Notes: generated by a model not told the origin, from the sequence alone. A stretch of 18,964 bases of DNA from DATKEU01 sp036493295 (GCA_036493295.1 DASXQB010000244.1:1-18964); one strand, 5' to 3'; counted from the first letter of the stretch, positions 1 through 7,850 are shown. A program made the numbers and translations.

Positions 1-669
1 GTAGGCTCGAAGGTGCTTGGACTGGTGAGCAGGGCGCACGCCGAGTATGTCGTCGCGAAGGAAGAGGCTTGGGCGGAGCTGCCGCCGTCGCTTGATCTGG
101 CGGATGCGGCAGCGCTCCCCCTGGTCGCGCTCACCGGCTGCCAGCTGATCGACGAGGCGGTGAAACCACGAGCAGGCGATGTTGTCCTTGTCACCGGCGC
201 CTTGGGTGGCGTTGGGAGGGCGGCCGTCTACGCGACGGTCGCCCGGGGCGGGAAGGTACTGCCCGGAGTTCGTCGCCAGCGGAAGGTCGATGCAAAAAAG
301 CTAGGTGGCGTCGTCGACACCATCGCGCTCGACGATGACGGTGAGGTCGAGCGAACTCCGCAGCTCGACGCAATCGCGAACGCCATGCCCCCTGGGCCGG
401 CCCTTCAGAGACTCCTCCGCAAGGTCAAGCCCGGAGGAACGATCGGCAGCGTCACGGGCGAGCCCGCGGGGGCCAAGGAAATGGGCCTCGTCGTTCGCGC
501 GCACGTGGTTCACCCCGATTCCAAAAAGCTCGCCGAACTCGCGCGTGCGGCGGCGGACGAAAGCCTCGTCATACCCATCGTGACGCGATTTCCGTTCGCA
601 CAGATCCGCGAAGCGCATGCGATGGCAGAGAAAGGGGCTGAGGGAAAAGTTGTGCTTCGCATGCAGTGA
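1..669 (+). CDS. Zinc-type alcohol dehydrogenase / quinone oxidoreductase (MDR superfamily), 5' partial
   Basis: The reading frame is open from the first base of the window, so the N-terminus lies upstream. An internal GTG at 13 is probably not the true start. What remains (about 222 residues) is the end of the GroES-like domain and the Rossmann domain of a medium-chain dehydrogenase/reductase. A glycine-rich nucleotide-binding stretch reads GALGGVGRAA, preceded by the family-like segment LADAAALPLVALTGCQL. The C-terminus (FAQIREAHAMAEKGAEGKVVLRMQ) is the typical end of NADP-dependent quinone reductases. The family transfers hydride from NADPH to quinones or enones in the cytoplasm. It is followed after 72 bases by an SDR gene on the same strand, which suggests an operon. 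The substrate cannot be read from the sequence. Confidence 0.85.
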   Translation, partial: VGSKVLGLVSRAHAEYVVAKEEAWAELPPSLDLADAAALPLVALTGCQLIDEAVKPRAGDVVLVTGALGGVGRAAVYATVARGGKVLPGVRRQRKVDAKKLGGVVDTIALDDDGEVERTPQLDAIANAMPPGPALQRLLRKVKPGGTIGSVTGEPAGAKEMGLVVRAHVVHPDSKKLAELARAAADESLVIPIVTRFPFAQIREAHAMAEKGAEGKVVLRMQ

Positions 670-726
670 GAGTCGTCTTGCGGGCCGAGTGCCGCTGGGG
701 CTCGGCGCGGGATGTCGATTCGAGCG

Positions 727-733
727 AAAGGAA
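727..733 (+). promoter_or_regulatory. Ribosome binding site deciding the SDR start
   Basis: AAAGGAA lies 8 bases before the ATG at 742. The alternative in-frame ATG at 712 has only a weak purine run before it. This favours the 742 start. Confidence 0.5.
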
Positions 734-741
734 CGCAGGTC

Positions 742-1668
742 ATGACAGATGCATCGAGAGACGAGCGCACGGCGGTCAAGCAAGTACGTCGCACGGCCGC
801 GATCACCGGTGCCGGTAGCGGACTTGGTCGAGACATCGCGCTGGGACTCGCCGAGAAAGGATACGAGGTCTTCGGGACCGTCACGAAAGACGCTGATCTT
901 CAGATCGCAGATGGGCGCATCAGACTGTCGCTCTGCGACATCGCCAAAGAGCAGGATGTAAAGGTTTGGGCGGGCAGCGTCTCTGCCGCCCTCGGCGATG
1001 GTCGCGGCCTAGATCTGTTGATCAGCAACGCAGGGATCCTGACCCCTGGGCCGCTGGAAGTGTTGTCGGTGGAGGCCATCCGTCGCGAATTCGACGTCAA
1101 CGTATTTGGCGCATTGTCCGTCGTGAACGCCTTCCTGCCAGCGCTTCGGAAGGCGCGGGGCCGCATCGTGCAGATCAGCACGTGGACGGCCAGCCTTCCG
1201 CTTCCGTTCAACGGACCGTCGGGCGCATCAAAGGCTGCAATGGAGGTGTTTGCGACGGTCTATCGGGCCGAATTGAAACGGTTTGGCATCGACGTCGTGG
1301 TCGCGGCCGCTGGCAACATGCGAACGGGCGGCCCGGCAAAAACGGCCGCTGCCCTTTCGCGAGTCGCTGACAAGATGACCGCCGACCAACGCGAGCTGTA
1401 TGGGGAGACCTTCGGCGCTTTCACCGCTGCGCTCAATGGGATGCAGGACAGCGGGCTCGCCTCCGCTGCGGCCGCCCAGCGAGTGATCGAGCTGGCGGAG
1501 CAGGTGCCACCGCCGAACATCGCTCCGGTGGGCGCGGACGCCGACGAAATACTCCGGTTCGTTCGCGAGAAGTCCGACACGGAACTGGACACGCTCCGCC
1601 TTCAACTCGCGGGCATCGGCGCAGGCAACGCGGCCGTTCGAGTTCCCACGAGTAGGAGGCAATCATGA
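742..1668 (+). CDS. SDR-family oxidoreductase with altered catalytic residues
   Basis: A 308-residue short-chain dehydrogenase/reductase-like protein. The cofactor motif TGAGSGLG is at residues 22-29 and the structural NAG motif at 96-98, as in classical SDRs. The active-site region is odd. Where the family has Y-x-x-x-K, this protein has SGASK (160-164), so the lysine is kept but the tyrosine is a serine. The usual catalytic serine, 13 residues earlier, is Thr147. Nucleotide binding may persist, while ordinary SDR catalysis looks compromised or different. The start at 742 is chosen for its ribosome binding site; 712 is possible and adds 10 residues. Its stop overlaps the next start (ATGA), pointing to translational coupling with the SnoaL-like gene. 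The substrate is unknown. Confidence 0.87.
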   Translation: MTDASRDERTAVKQVRRTAAITGAGSGLGRDIALGLAEKGYEVFGTVTKDADLQIADGRIRLSLCDIAKEQDVKVWAGSVSAALGDGRGLDLLISNAGILTPGPLEVLSVEAIRREFDVNVFGALSVVNAFLPALRKARGRIVQISTWTASLPLPFNGPSGASKAAMEVFATVYRAELKRFGIDVVVAAAGNMRTGGPAKTAAALSRVADKMTADQRELYGETFGAFTAALNGMQDSGLASAAAAQRVIELAEQVPPPNIAPVGADADEILRFVREKSDTELDTLRLQLAGIGAGNAAVRVPTSRRQS

Positions 1669-2123
1669 TTGAGATCCTCGACACCAACGACAGCCGCGCC
1701 GTTCGCAACAAGAACAACGTTCTCGAGCTCTACGAGTTGATGATCAACACGAGAAAGTCCGAGGAGGGCACGGCCAAACATGTCCGACCTTGGTACATCC
1801 AACACAACCCGTTGATCGCGGACGGATCCGTGGCACTTGGACAGTTCTTCGGGAAGATCACGCGTGAACGCGCGAAGGCTCGCGTTGTCGTACACAAGAT
1901 CATCGCCGTCGGCGACTACGTCTGGGCGCACGTGAACTTCCTCAACCTCTTCAACGATGATCCAGGGGATACCGGAATTGCCGGCGTCGACATCTACAAG
2001 ATGGACGCCGAGGGTAAGGCGATTGAGCATTGGGATACCTTGCAATTTGTGGGCGATCCGAAGAACTCCGCCCCCCTGCTTGGACCCAATATCCCCCGCG
2101 CGAATCCCAACGGAATGTTCTGA
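1665..2123 (+). CDS. SnoaL-like / NTF2-fold protein
   Basis: A 152-residue protein resembling the bacterial 'SnoaL-like aldol condensation-catalysing' group of the NTF2-like superfamily. The recognisable signature is WYIQHNPLIADG (about residues 43-54). Alternating hydrophobic segments (VVVHKIIAVGDYVWAHV) and the closing IEHWDTLQ pattern also fit this fold. These small alpha+beta barrels bind hydrophobic ligands; members are isomerases, cyclases or have no known activity. There is no signal peptide, so it is cytoplasmic. It begins inside the stop codon of the SDR gene (ATGA) and is followed after 21 bases by the pirin gene. The fold assignment is fairly secure, but the reaction is unknown. 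The neighbours suggest a role in the same redox or detoxification pathway. Confidence 0.8.
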   Translation: MIEILDTNDSRAVRNKNNVLELYELMINTRKSEEGTAKHVRPWYIQHNPLIADGSVALGQFFGKITRERAKARVVVHKIIAVGDYVWAHVNFLNLFNDDPGDTGIAGVDIYKMDAEGKAIEHWDTLQFVGDPKNSAPLLGPNIPRANPNGMF

Positions 2124-2144
2124 GCAACCAAGAAGAGAGAGACC

Positions 2145-3008
2145 ATGATCATCATCGCCACGCCGACGGAGAACATCGCGCAACGTCGCCTCGTGCATCG
2201 AACGCGTGGCCAGAAACAGGGCCCGATCACCCGGCTCATGAGCCCGGGCGACATAGGGGAGTTGGTCAAGCCGTTCGTCTTTCTCGACTATTTCGATTTC
2301 TCGGGCTTCGGCGGATCCGGTTTGCCGGTTCACCCTCACTCGGGGATCGCAACGCACACAACGATCATTGAAGGCTCGGCCCTATACGCCGACTCGACTG
2401 GGAAATCGGGAACGTTGCGCGCTCGAGGCATCGAATGGATGCAGGCCGGCGGCGACGTTTGGCACGGCGGCGGCCCGGGACCCCACGACGGTGAGCTGCG
2501 TGGCTTCCAACTTTGGGTGGCACTCGCCCCGCCCTTCGAGCTGGCACTGGCGCACAGCCAATACGTGGACGCCGCGTCGGTACCAACCGACGACCATACC
2601 CGTGTCTTGCTCGGCACCTATCGGGGTCTCCGCAGCGCGATCCCGTACCCTGCGCCGATCACCTTTCTGCAGGTGAACCTGCGAGACGGCGAGCGTTGGA
2701 CGTTTGAGCCAGCACCTGGTCACGACATCGCATGGCTGGCGATTGCGACGGGCCGGTTGCGCGTCGCCGGCACGTCGCTGTATCGCGAGATGGCCATATT
2801 CGAGGAAGGCAACGCCTCCATCGACGTCTTGGCCGACGGCGATGTCGATTTTGTCGTAGGCTCGGCCCTGAAGCATCCCCATCCGCTCGTTACTGGTGAA
2901 TATTCTGTCCACACGAGCCTCGGTACGTTGAGTTTGGGCGAGGCCGGTATCGAGATGGTCGCGTCGACGATGCAGTTGCGGCCGTTTAGGCCCATTCCTG
3001 CTCAATAG
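2145..3008 (+). CDS. Pirin family protein (cupin fold)
   Basis: A 287-residue protein of the usual pirin length. The first cupin domain holds the metal-site motif HPHSG (His63, His65) and a third histidine, His107, in GGDVWHGG. In human pirin and YhhW the fourth ligand is a glutamate two residues after that histidine (H-S-E); here the residue is Gly109. A second, pirin-C-like domain follows (about 170-280). Pirins are Fe-dependent proteins; some oxidise quercetin, others act as redox-sensing co-regulators. The start has AAGAAGAGAGAG upstream. It is the last gene of the plus-strand cluster with the MDR, SDR and SnoaL-like genes; pirins commonly sit beside oxidoreductases of quinone or electrophile metabolism. 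The family is clear, the activity is not. Confidence 0.9.
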   Translation: MIIIATPTENIAQRRLVHRTRGQKQGPITRLMSPGDIGELVKPFVFLDYFDFSGFGGSGLPVHPHSGIATHTTIIEGSALYADSTGKSGTLRARGIEWMQAGGDVWHGGGPGPHDGELRGFQLWVALAPPFELALAHSQYVDAASVPTDDHTRVLLGTYRGLRSAIPYPAPITFLQVNLRDGERWTFEPAPGHDIAWLAIATGRLRVAGTSLYREMAIFEEGNASIDVLADGDVDFVVGSALKHPHPLVTGEYSVHTSLGTLSLGEAGIEMVASTMQLRPFRPIPAQ

Positions 3009-3283
3009 CCGACGCGCGTCTGGAATTCGTCATCAAAAAAGCGCGACCCCTGCGCTGTCTCCAGCGGCGCCGTCGGCGTTCGCGCCCTTCCCAGCACCGC
3101 CACCGTCCGCCCAATGACTGCTAACCAACGGCGAGGTGCAGCATGCATAAAGAAGGCCCGCCGGCAGCCAGGCAAACAGAAATAGCCGCGCCGCCATGAG
3201 ATTGCTACCGTGGAGAAATTGCCACCGTGTTTTGACCTCACTCCCATGGTTAGAGCCAGGCGCCAGCCATTTCTTCGTCGCCC
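3009..3283. other. Intergenic region with a weak minus-strand terminator-like hairpin
   Basis: No convincing gene is seen here. A 5-bp inverted repeat, AGCGC/GCGCT (3040-3044 and 3052-3056) with a 7-base loop, sits next to AAAAAA (3035-3040). Read on the minus strand this is a short stem followed by T residues. No minus-strand gene ends here, so its role is uncertain. The promoter of the next plus-strand gene probably lies in this interval, but no good -35/-10 pair was recognised. Confidence 0.3.
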
Positions 3284-4240
3284 GTGACTCCGTCGCTAAT
3301 CTTGATCTGGGCCCTACAACCCGTACTGGCGGGGCCCGTCGCGATCGAGGGCGACGGTGGATGCCCCGACCCGGCGCAGGTTCAGGCTATGGTGAATGAG
3401 CGATTGGCCGCGAACGATGGTGACTCGATCGCGCCCGGCTGGCGCTTGCGGCTGGATGCCACGGCGCCAGCGACGTCTTCTGCACCGGCCGTCGTGACCG
3501 GCACGCTGCTGGATCCGACTGGGACAGCGCGCGAAAGCAAGGAGCTGACTGTCGCCGCCACAGACTGTGACGCGGCGGCGTTGGTGTTCGCCTCCATGGT
3601 CGAGCGCTTCTTCCATGGCATCGGCTGGACGTCGAATGCTCCTTTGCCCAGTCTGCCCGTCAGCAACGATTCGACGCCCGCGCCACCGCCCCCGACGCCG
3701 TGGACCTTCGGGATCGATCTGTCCGGTGGCGCCATTGCTCTCTTTGGAGGTGGGGTGTCCGCCCACGCGCTCGCGGGTGTCGGCCTCACTGCCGCCAACC
3801 GCGACGTTGGCCGCCTGCGGCTGGAGATCCTGGTGGCCGGGCCAGCTAGTCATCGATCGGAAACGGATGGCACTGGCGCGACCGGCAGCCAGGACTCCTG
3901 GCCGTTGCGCGCGACGCTGGTCTATTGCGGTCTGCGCCGGCCGGTCACCTGGCAGGGCGGCATCGACGCGCTTTTCAATGTCGACCAGGCGCGATCGACC
4001 GGCGTGGTTCCGCCCGGCACCGACCAGCGCCTGACGGTGGCCATTGGATTGACCGCGGGCGCCAGGGTCAGCCTGACGCAACGCTGGTCGCTTCTCGTCG
4101 ACGTCGCCGCGGACCGCCATTTGGCGGGAAAGCGATTCGTCATCATCCCGGGCGACACACCGCCGCAGACGTTCATTCTCGATCCGCCAACGTGGCAGGC
4201 ATTGTTCACCGCCCGCGCCTTATATTCATTCGGCCCGTGA
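3284..4240 (+). CDS. Putative exported / outer-membrane protein, function unknown
   Basis: A 318-residue protein starting at GTG 3284. An in-frame stop at 3251-3253 limits the start, and no ATG is available. A short hydrophobic N-terminus (LILIWALQPVLAG) with a likely cleavage near residue 16 suggests export. Residues 20-130 form a Cys-containing N-terminal domain (GGCPDPAQVQAMV, then a later ATDCDAAAL), followed by a Pro-rich linker (APPPPTPW). The rest alternates small and hydrophobic residues (LSGGAIALFGGG, HALAGVGLTAANR, LTVAIGLTAGARVSL) and ends ARALYSFGP, as in outer-membrane beta-barrels. The next gene, 55 bases downstream, is a sigma factor. Barrel proteins beside sigma/FecR pairs can be sensors or regulated targets. 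I do not recognise the family; the barrel is inferred. Confidence 0.7.
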   Translation: MTPSLILIWALQPVLAGPVAIEGDGGCPDPAQVQAMVNERLAANDGDSIAPGWRLRLDATAPATSSAPAVVTGTLLDPTGTARESKELTVAATDCDAAALVFASMVERFFHGIGWTSNAPLPSLPVSNDSTPAPPPPTPWTFGIDLSGGAIALFGGGVSAHALAGVGLTAANRDVGRLRLEILVAGPASHRSETDGTGATGSQDSWPLRATLVYCGLRRPVTWQGGIDALFNVDQARSTGVVPPGTDQRLTVAIGLTAGARVSLTQRWSLLVDVAADRHLAGKRFVIIPGDTPPQTFILDPPTWQALFTARALYSFGP

Positions 4241-4295
4241 AGGTCACCCGCCGCGGTGGCTCTAATTTCATTGACAGGATCTTGGTAAGCGAACC

Positions 4296-4916
4296 GTGTC
4301 CCAACTCGTGAGCGCCCTTCGCAATGCGACACCCATTATCGACCGCTGCGTCGCTGGGGACGAGACTGCCTGGCGAGAGTTGCACCGCGAATACTATCCG
4401 GAGGTCCTGCGTTTCCTCCGCCGGCTGGGGGTGCAACGCCAGGAAAGGGACGACCTCACTCAAGAGGTGTTCGCCCAGGTCCTGCGTTATCTGCCGCGCT
4501 TCGAAGGGCGCGCTGACTTCCGCACCTGGCTGTTCAAGCTGTGCGTCAGCCAGGTCAACCGCCGCCGCCGCTTTCGCTGGCCTGCGCTGCTGCGAACGCG
4601 ACAGGTCCAAAACTGGAACGATGGCGGGCCAGTCGCCGTCGATGATCGGCTGAACGCGCTGGCGGGACGGGTCTTGCCCGCCTTCAGCCCCGATGAAATG
4701 GCCCGCCGTGCACGCCTTGCGCTGGAACACATGAAGCCGGCCCATCGCGTGGTGCTGGTGCTCTTCGAACTGGAAGGTCTTAGCGGGGAAGAGATCGCCC
4801 GAGTGGTGGGCGCGCCGGTGGCCACGGTCTGGCGTCGTCTGTCGTACGCGCGCCGCGAGTTCGAATATTGGATCAACGAAGGCCCCTTTCACCCACCGGT
4901 CGGAGAACGACCATGA
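4296..4916 (+). CDS. ECF-type RNA polymerase sigma factor
   Basis: A 206-residue sigma-70-family protein from a GTG start. Region 2 spans about residues 25-92 and contains DDLTQEVF (52-59) and a FRTWLFKLCVSQVNRRRR segment, the core-binding and -10 recognition helices. Region 4 spans about 135-188 with the helix-turn-helix LSGEEIARVVGAPVATVWRRL. There is no region 1 or 3, as in ECF sigmas. The TGA stop overlaps the ATG of the next gene (ATGA), which encodes a membrane-anchored FecR-like protein; such partners often hold the sigma factor inactive until an envelope signal arrives. The target promoters are unknown. The upstream exported protein and the convergent surface operon are plausible but unproven targets. 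Confidence 0.92.
   Translation: MSQLVSALRNATPIIDRCVAGDETAWRELHREYYPEVLRFLRRLGVQRQERDDLTQEVFAQVLRYLPRFEGRADFRTWLFKLCVSQVNRRRRFRWPALLRTRQVQNWNDGGPVAVDDRLNALAGRVLPAFSPDEMARRARLALEHMKPAHRVVLVLFELEGLSGEEIARVVGAPVATVWRRLSYARREFEYWINEGPFHPPVGERP
4902..4906 (+). promoter_or_regulatory. Ribosome binding site of the FecR-TPR gene
   Basis: GGAGA, 6 bases before ATG 4913. It supports this start over the GTG at 4868, which would overlap the sigma gene by 49 bases. Confidence 0.55.
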
Positions 4917-6478
4917 GCCCGCTGCCACCGAATCAAGAAAAACAGGAGCCAGTAGCGCCGTGGGGGAAAAACCATGGCCCCGCGTCGCTGGCACTGGCGG
5001 CGTTGGACGCCAAGACGGCGCCACGCACGGAAGATATAGAAGATGAACGTAGGGCCTGGCACCGATTGCACGAACACCTTCGCGACGAAGACGGTCGTCC
5101 GGCGCCGCGACCGGCTTTGTTGCAACGCCTGATAGTCGTCACCGCCGCTACGGCAGTGCTGGTCGTCGCGGTGGCCATCGGCGTCGGACGGCACAAACAA
5201 GGGGCGGAACGGCGGACCATCGCGGCCGCGCCGGCGGGCGCCCGCCCAAACCCGATCGCCAAAGAGAGTGCCGCGAGCTCGGCGGCGGTCGCGGCTACAT
5301 CGCAACCCGCTTCGAACAACGAAACGCCGCCGGCGCCGACCCAATTTCCGCCGGCGGGCGCTGCCAGCGGACCGCGCCCCTTGCAGGCCGAGCGCGTTCA
5401 ACTGGCCGCGCACCTGATGGTGACGGCGCGATCGGGGACGAGTGCCACGGCCTGGGTCGACCGCGGAGGCGAACAGCACGTCGAGCTCGTCAGTGGCGCC
5501 GTCGAACTGAGCGTCAGCGGCTCGGTTCATCCCAGGCTGGTCGTTGATGCCGGTGACTATCATTTTCGCGATCGGGGAACGATCTTCGAGGTCGGCCGCG
5601 CCGGCCCCGCCGTCTGGCTGCATGTCAAGGCTGGCGCCGTCGCCGTCAGCAAGGACCGCCGCGCGCTGGCCGTGGTTCGCGCGCAGCACAGCTGGTCCTC
5701 TCGTTTCGTGAACCGTGCGCCGGAGGCGCCGGCGCGATCGACCGTCGCCTCTCGTGCCACGGCAGCCAGCGTCGCCCCACCCGCGTCGCTCGCTCTCCCG
5801 CCGTCGGCGACGAACGCGTCTGATGGCTCGGCGGCGGCCGATCCGGCTCCACAAGCGCCGCCGGCAGCGGTGACGCCGACGACGCCCACGGGCCCGCGCC
5901 CGATGATGGCGGATTGCCGCGCCTTGCAAAAGCAACAGCGCGATGGGGAGGCGCAGATCTGTCTGCGTGCGCTGGCTGACGGAAATGACCTGCCCGCCGA
6001 GACCGCCCTCTACGAGCTGGCGCGCTTGCAGCGGAAGCGCCTGGACGATTCCGCCGCGGCGCTGGTGACACTGCAGAAACAGCGACGCCTCTTTCCGAAC
6101 GGTGCCCTACGCGACGAAGCCGAGTTGACCACGATCGAGCTTCTGCCACAGGTGGGGCGTTATCGATCGGCTCTGGACCTGTCCGATTCATTTCTGGCGC
6201 GCCATCCACGTCACGAACGGGCGCCAGAACTACATCTGCTGCGCGCCAACATCTTGCGCGAGATATTCACGGACTATCCGGCGGCGGTGCGCGAGTATCA
6301 GGCGATCGACGCCGCCGACGGGCGTGTGGCCGACGATGCGGCGTTCTTCCTGGCCGTTGCGCTGGAGGGCGACGGCCGCAAACAGGACGCAGCGGAGGCC
6401 TATCGTCACTATCTCGAGCGCGGGATGACCGCCCACGCTGCGGTGGCCCGCGCGCGCCTTGCGACACTGGCACACTGA
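4913..6478 (+). CDS. FecR-like membrane regulator with C-terminal TPR-like domain
   Basis: A 521-residue protein. Residues 1-70 are cytoplasmic and charged, with a helix around EDIEDERRAWHRLHEHL that could contact the sigma factor. Residues 71-91 (LQRLIVVTAATAVLVVAVAI) form one membrane segment. An Ala/Pro-rich linker leads to a FecR-like domain at about 165-260, with beta-rich segments (HVELVSGAVELSVSG, FRDRGTIFEVG, VWLHVKAGAVAVS). A second Pro/Ala-rich linker (265-330) leads to helical tetratricopeptide-like repeats (about 335-521; for example YRSALDLSDSFLARHP and QDAAEAYRHYLERG). The domains after the membrane segment are probably periplasmic. It overlaps the sigma gene by ATGA. Most likely it is an anti-sigma/signal-transfer protein with a protein-binding tail. 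A polysaccharide or surface-assembly role for the TPR part is possible. Confidence 0.85.
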   Translation: MSPLPPNQEKQEPVAPWGKNHGPASLALAALDAKTAPRTEDIEDERRAWHRLHEHLRDEDGRPAPRPALLQRLIVVTAATAVLVVAVAIGVGRHKQGAERRTIAAAPAGARPNPIAKESAASSAAVAATSQPASNNETPPAPTQFPPAGAASGPRPLQAERVQLAAHLMVTARSGTSATAWVDRGGEQHVELVSGAVELSVSGSVHPRLVVDAGDYHFRDRGTIFEVGRAGPAVWLHVKAGAVAVSKDRRALAVVRAQHSWSSRFVNRAPEAPARSTVASRATAASVAPPASLALPPSATNASDGSAAADPAPQAPPAAVTPTTPTGPRPMMADCRALQKQQRDGEAQICLRALADGNDLPAETALYELARLQRKRLDDSAAALVTLQKQRRLFPNGALRDEAELTTIELLPQVGRYRSALDLSDSFLARHPRHERAPELHLLRANILREIFTDYPAAVREYQAIDAADGRVADDAAFFLAVALEGDGRKQDAAEAYRHYLERGMTAHAAVARARLATLAH

Positions 6479-6519
6479 CCACGACCGTCAGTTGCGGTGA
6501 GGGTCGTGGCCCTTCGTTT
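6479..6519 (+). terminator. Hairpin terminator between convergent operons
   Basis: A perfect 8-bp inverted repeat, CCACGACC (6479-6486) and GGTCGTGG (6502-6509), has a 15-base loop and is followed on the plus strand by CCCTTCGTTT. It begins at the base after the FecR-TPR stop and ends before the convergent stop at 6519. The T tract is imperfect, so it may work with Rho or act on both strands. Confidence 0.6.
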
Positions 6520-7838
6520 CAGCGCGCTCTTGGCAGTTGCAGCATGGCCGGAGACTCGCGCACGTCCTCTTGCGCCGGCGCGTAGGGAGCCGTCACGCCA
6601 TCCCCGCAGGCTTCGCCTGGATCGATGACGCGCAGGTCGATGGTGCCCGCCCAAGTGCTGTCCGGCGGAATGTCGAGCACGCCATCCGTGCTGCCGTTGT
6701 AGCCGTTGTCGGTCGGCGCCACACCCCAAGGATTGCGCATCGAGGCCATGATGGTGGGTGCCTTGGGGAACATGACTGTATAACCGTGCGCCGTCACCGT
6801 TTTGAAGCCGTTCGCGAGCGCCAGCTCGACACCGAAGCCGCCGCTGATCAGCTTGCCTTCCGCCAGCGACGCCTCGATCACCCGCGTGAGTTCGCTGGGT
6901 GAAAGAGCGCCCCGCGCGAAGGCAATGCTGCCACCACCCCGCGTGAACATGGGCAATTGATGCTCCGACCCGATGCCACCGATGTCCCCGATCACCGGCC
7001 AGACCTCAATGTACTTCATCGTGGTCTTCTCGAGCACCGTCGCCCAATCGGCGACGCCGTTCTTACCGGAGACGGCGCCGATGTTGCCGTTGCCATCCAC
7101 CAGGAATTGATTGTCGATGCTGACGTTCAGGCGATTGCCCTGCGGGTCGTACATCGCCACTGTGAACGTACCGTCGTGATTGTCGGTGATGAGGCGCTTG
7201 ACGAAATCAGGGTTCGCGTAAACCAGGCTGCCATACGCGGCGTCACCGTCGCAGTTACCGATGGCATGTTGGTTGATGTCCGCTGGTTGCGGCGCGCCAC
7301 CCAAAGAGGGATACAACGTCACCGGCAGTGCCTTCAGCGAGAGCCCGGACGTCGAACTGGGGATCGCCGGCTGTTGCTGCGCGTCGTGCAGGAACGAAAC
7401 TTCCTCCGCCGAGGCGATGTGACCCGCGACTTCGTCGTAACGGGTGCCGAGCGGCGTTTTCGTGGACGTCGTGTCGTCATTCGCCAGATGCGCGAGGTCG
7501 CTGAGGCTCGCGGGAAGCCCGCTCGGACACAGCGCAGACGTCGGCACGCCGCCGGTCCCGCCCGCGACGATGCCGCCGCCGCTGCCGGTGGCGCCGCCGC
7601 TTCCGTCGCTCGGCTGTGCGCCCCCGACACCGCCGCTTCCGCTCGCGCCGCCGGAATTGTAACCGCCGTCCGCGCCGCCGGAGCTGAAACCGCCAACCGC
7701 GCCTCCGTTGCCGCCGCCGGCCGAATCCCATGCCCCGCTGTCCTGGCTGGCCGGCTCGCCGATGCCAGAGTTCGGGCCGCATCCGCTCACCATCACGCAA
7801 CAGCCGAGCACGATAGCGATCGCACAAGCCTTCGCCAT
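6519..7838 (-). CDS. Calpain-like (family C2) cysteine peptidase lipoprotein
   Basis: A 439-residue lipoprotein. The signal peptide ends in a lipobox VSGC (Cys20). Residues 21-100 are a Gly/Ser/Ala tether. The rest matches the calpain catalytic core: Gln190 and Cys196 in QHAIGNC, with the oxyanion Gln exactly six residues before the Cys as in calpain QGxLGDC. His351 lies in TAHGYTV and Asn369 in MRNPWG. The segment WATVLEKTTMKYIEVWPVIGD resembles the calpain 'ALLEKAYAK' helix. The Trp normally after the Cys is Asp197. No EF-hand or C2 domain follows, so any calcium dependence is unclear. A strong GGAGG fixes the start at 7838. It is the last gene of the minus-strand surface operon, 48 bases after DUF1552. 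It probably cleaves proteins outside the cytoplasm; the substrate is unknown. Confidence 0.85.
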   Translation of the reverse strand: MAKACAIAIVLGCCVMVSGCGPNSGIGEPASQDSGAWDSAGGGNGGAVGGFSSGGADGGYNSGGASGSGGVGGAQPSDGSGGATGSGGGIVAGGTGGVPTSALCPSGLPASLSDLAHLANDDTTSTKTPLGTRYDEVAGHIASAEEVSFLHDAQQQPAIPSSTSGLSLKALPVTLYPSLGGAPQPADINQHAIGNCDGDAAYGSLVYANPDFVKRLITDNHDGTFTVAMYDPQGNRLNVSIDNQFLVDGNGNIGAVSGKNGVADWATVLEKTTMKYIEVWPVIGDIGGIGSEHQLPMFTRGGGSIAFARGALSPSELTRVIEASLAEGKLISGGFGVELALANGFKTVTAHGYTVMFPKAPTIMASMRNPWGVAPTDNGYNGSTDGVLDIPPDSTWAGTIDLRVIDPGEACGDGVTAPYAPAQEDVRESPAMLQLPRAR

Positions 7839-7845
7839 GGTTGGT

Positions 7846-7850
7846 CCTCC
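7846..7850 (-). promoter_or_regulatory. Ribosome binding site deciding the calpain-like start
   Basis: GGAGG on the minus strand, 7 bases before ATG 7838. It excludes the longer in-frame start at 7886, which would also place 16 extra residues before an otherwise ideal lipoprotein signal peptide. Confidence 0.75.

Noticed and set aside
301..884. Minus-strand frames opposite the MDR and SDR genes
   Set aside because: They are shadows of well-supported genes, with no domain features.
3002..3247. An 81-codon minus-strand frame after the pirin gene
   Set aside because: It overlaps the pirin stop, has no recognisable domain or ribosome binding site, and contains a terminator-like hairpin.
4271..4296. 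TTGACA just before the sigma gene as a promoter
   Set aside because: It is only about 20 bases from the GTG start and no -10 element fits.
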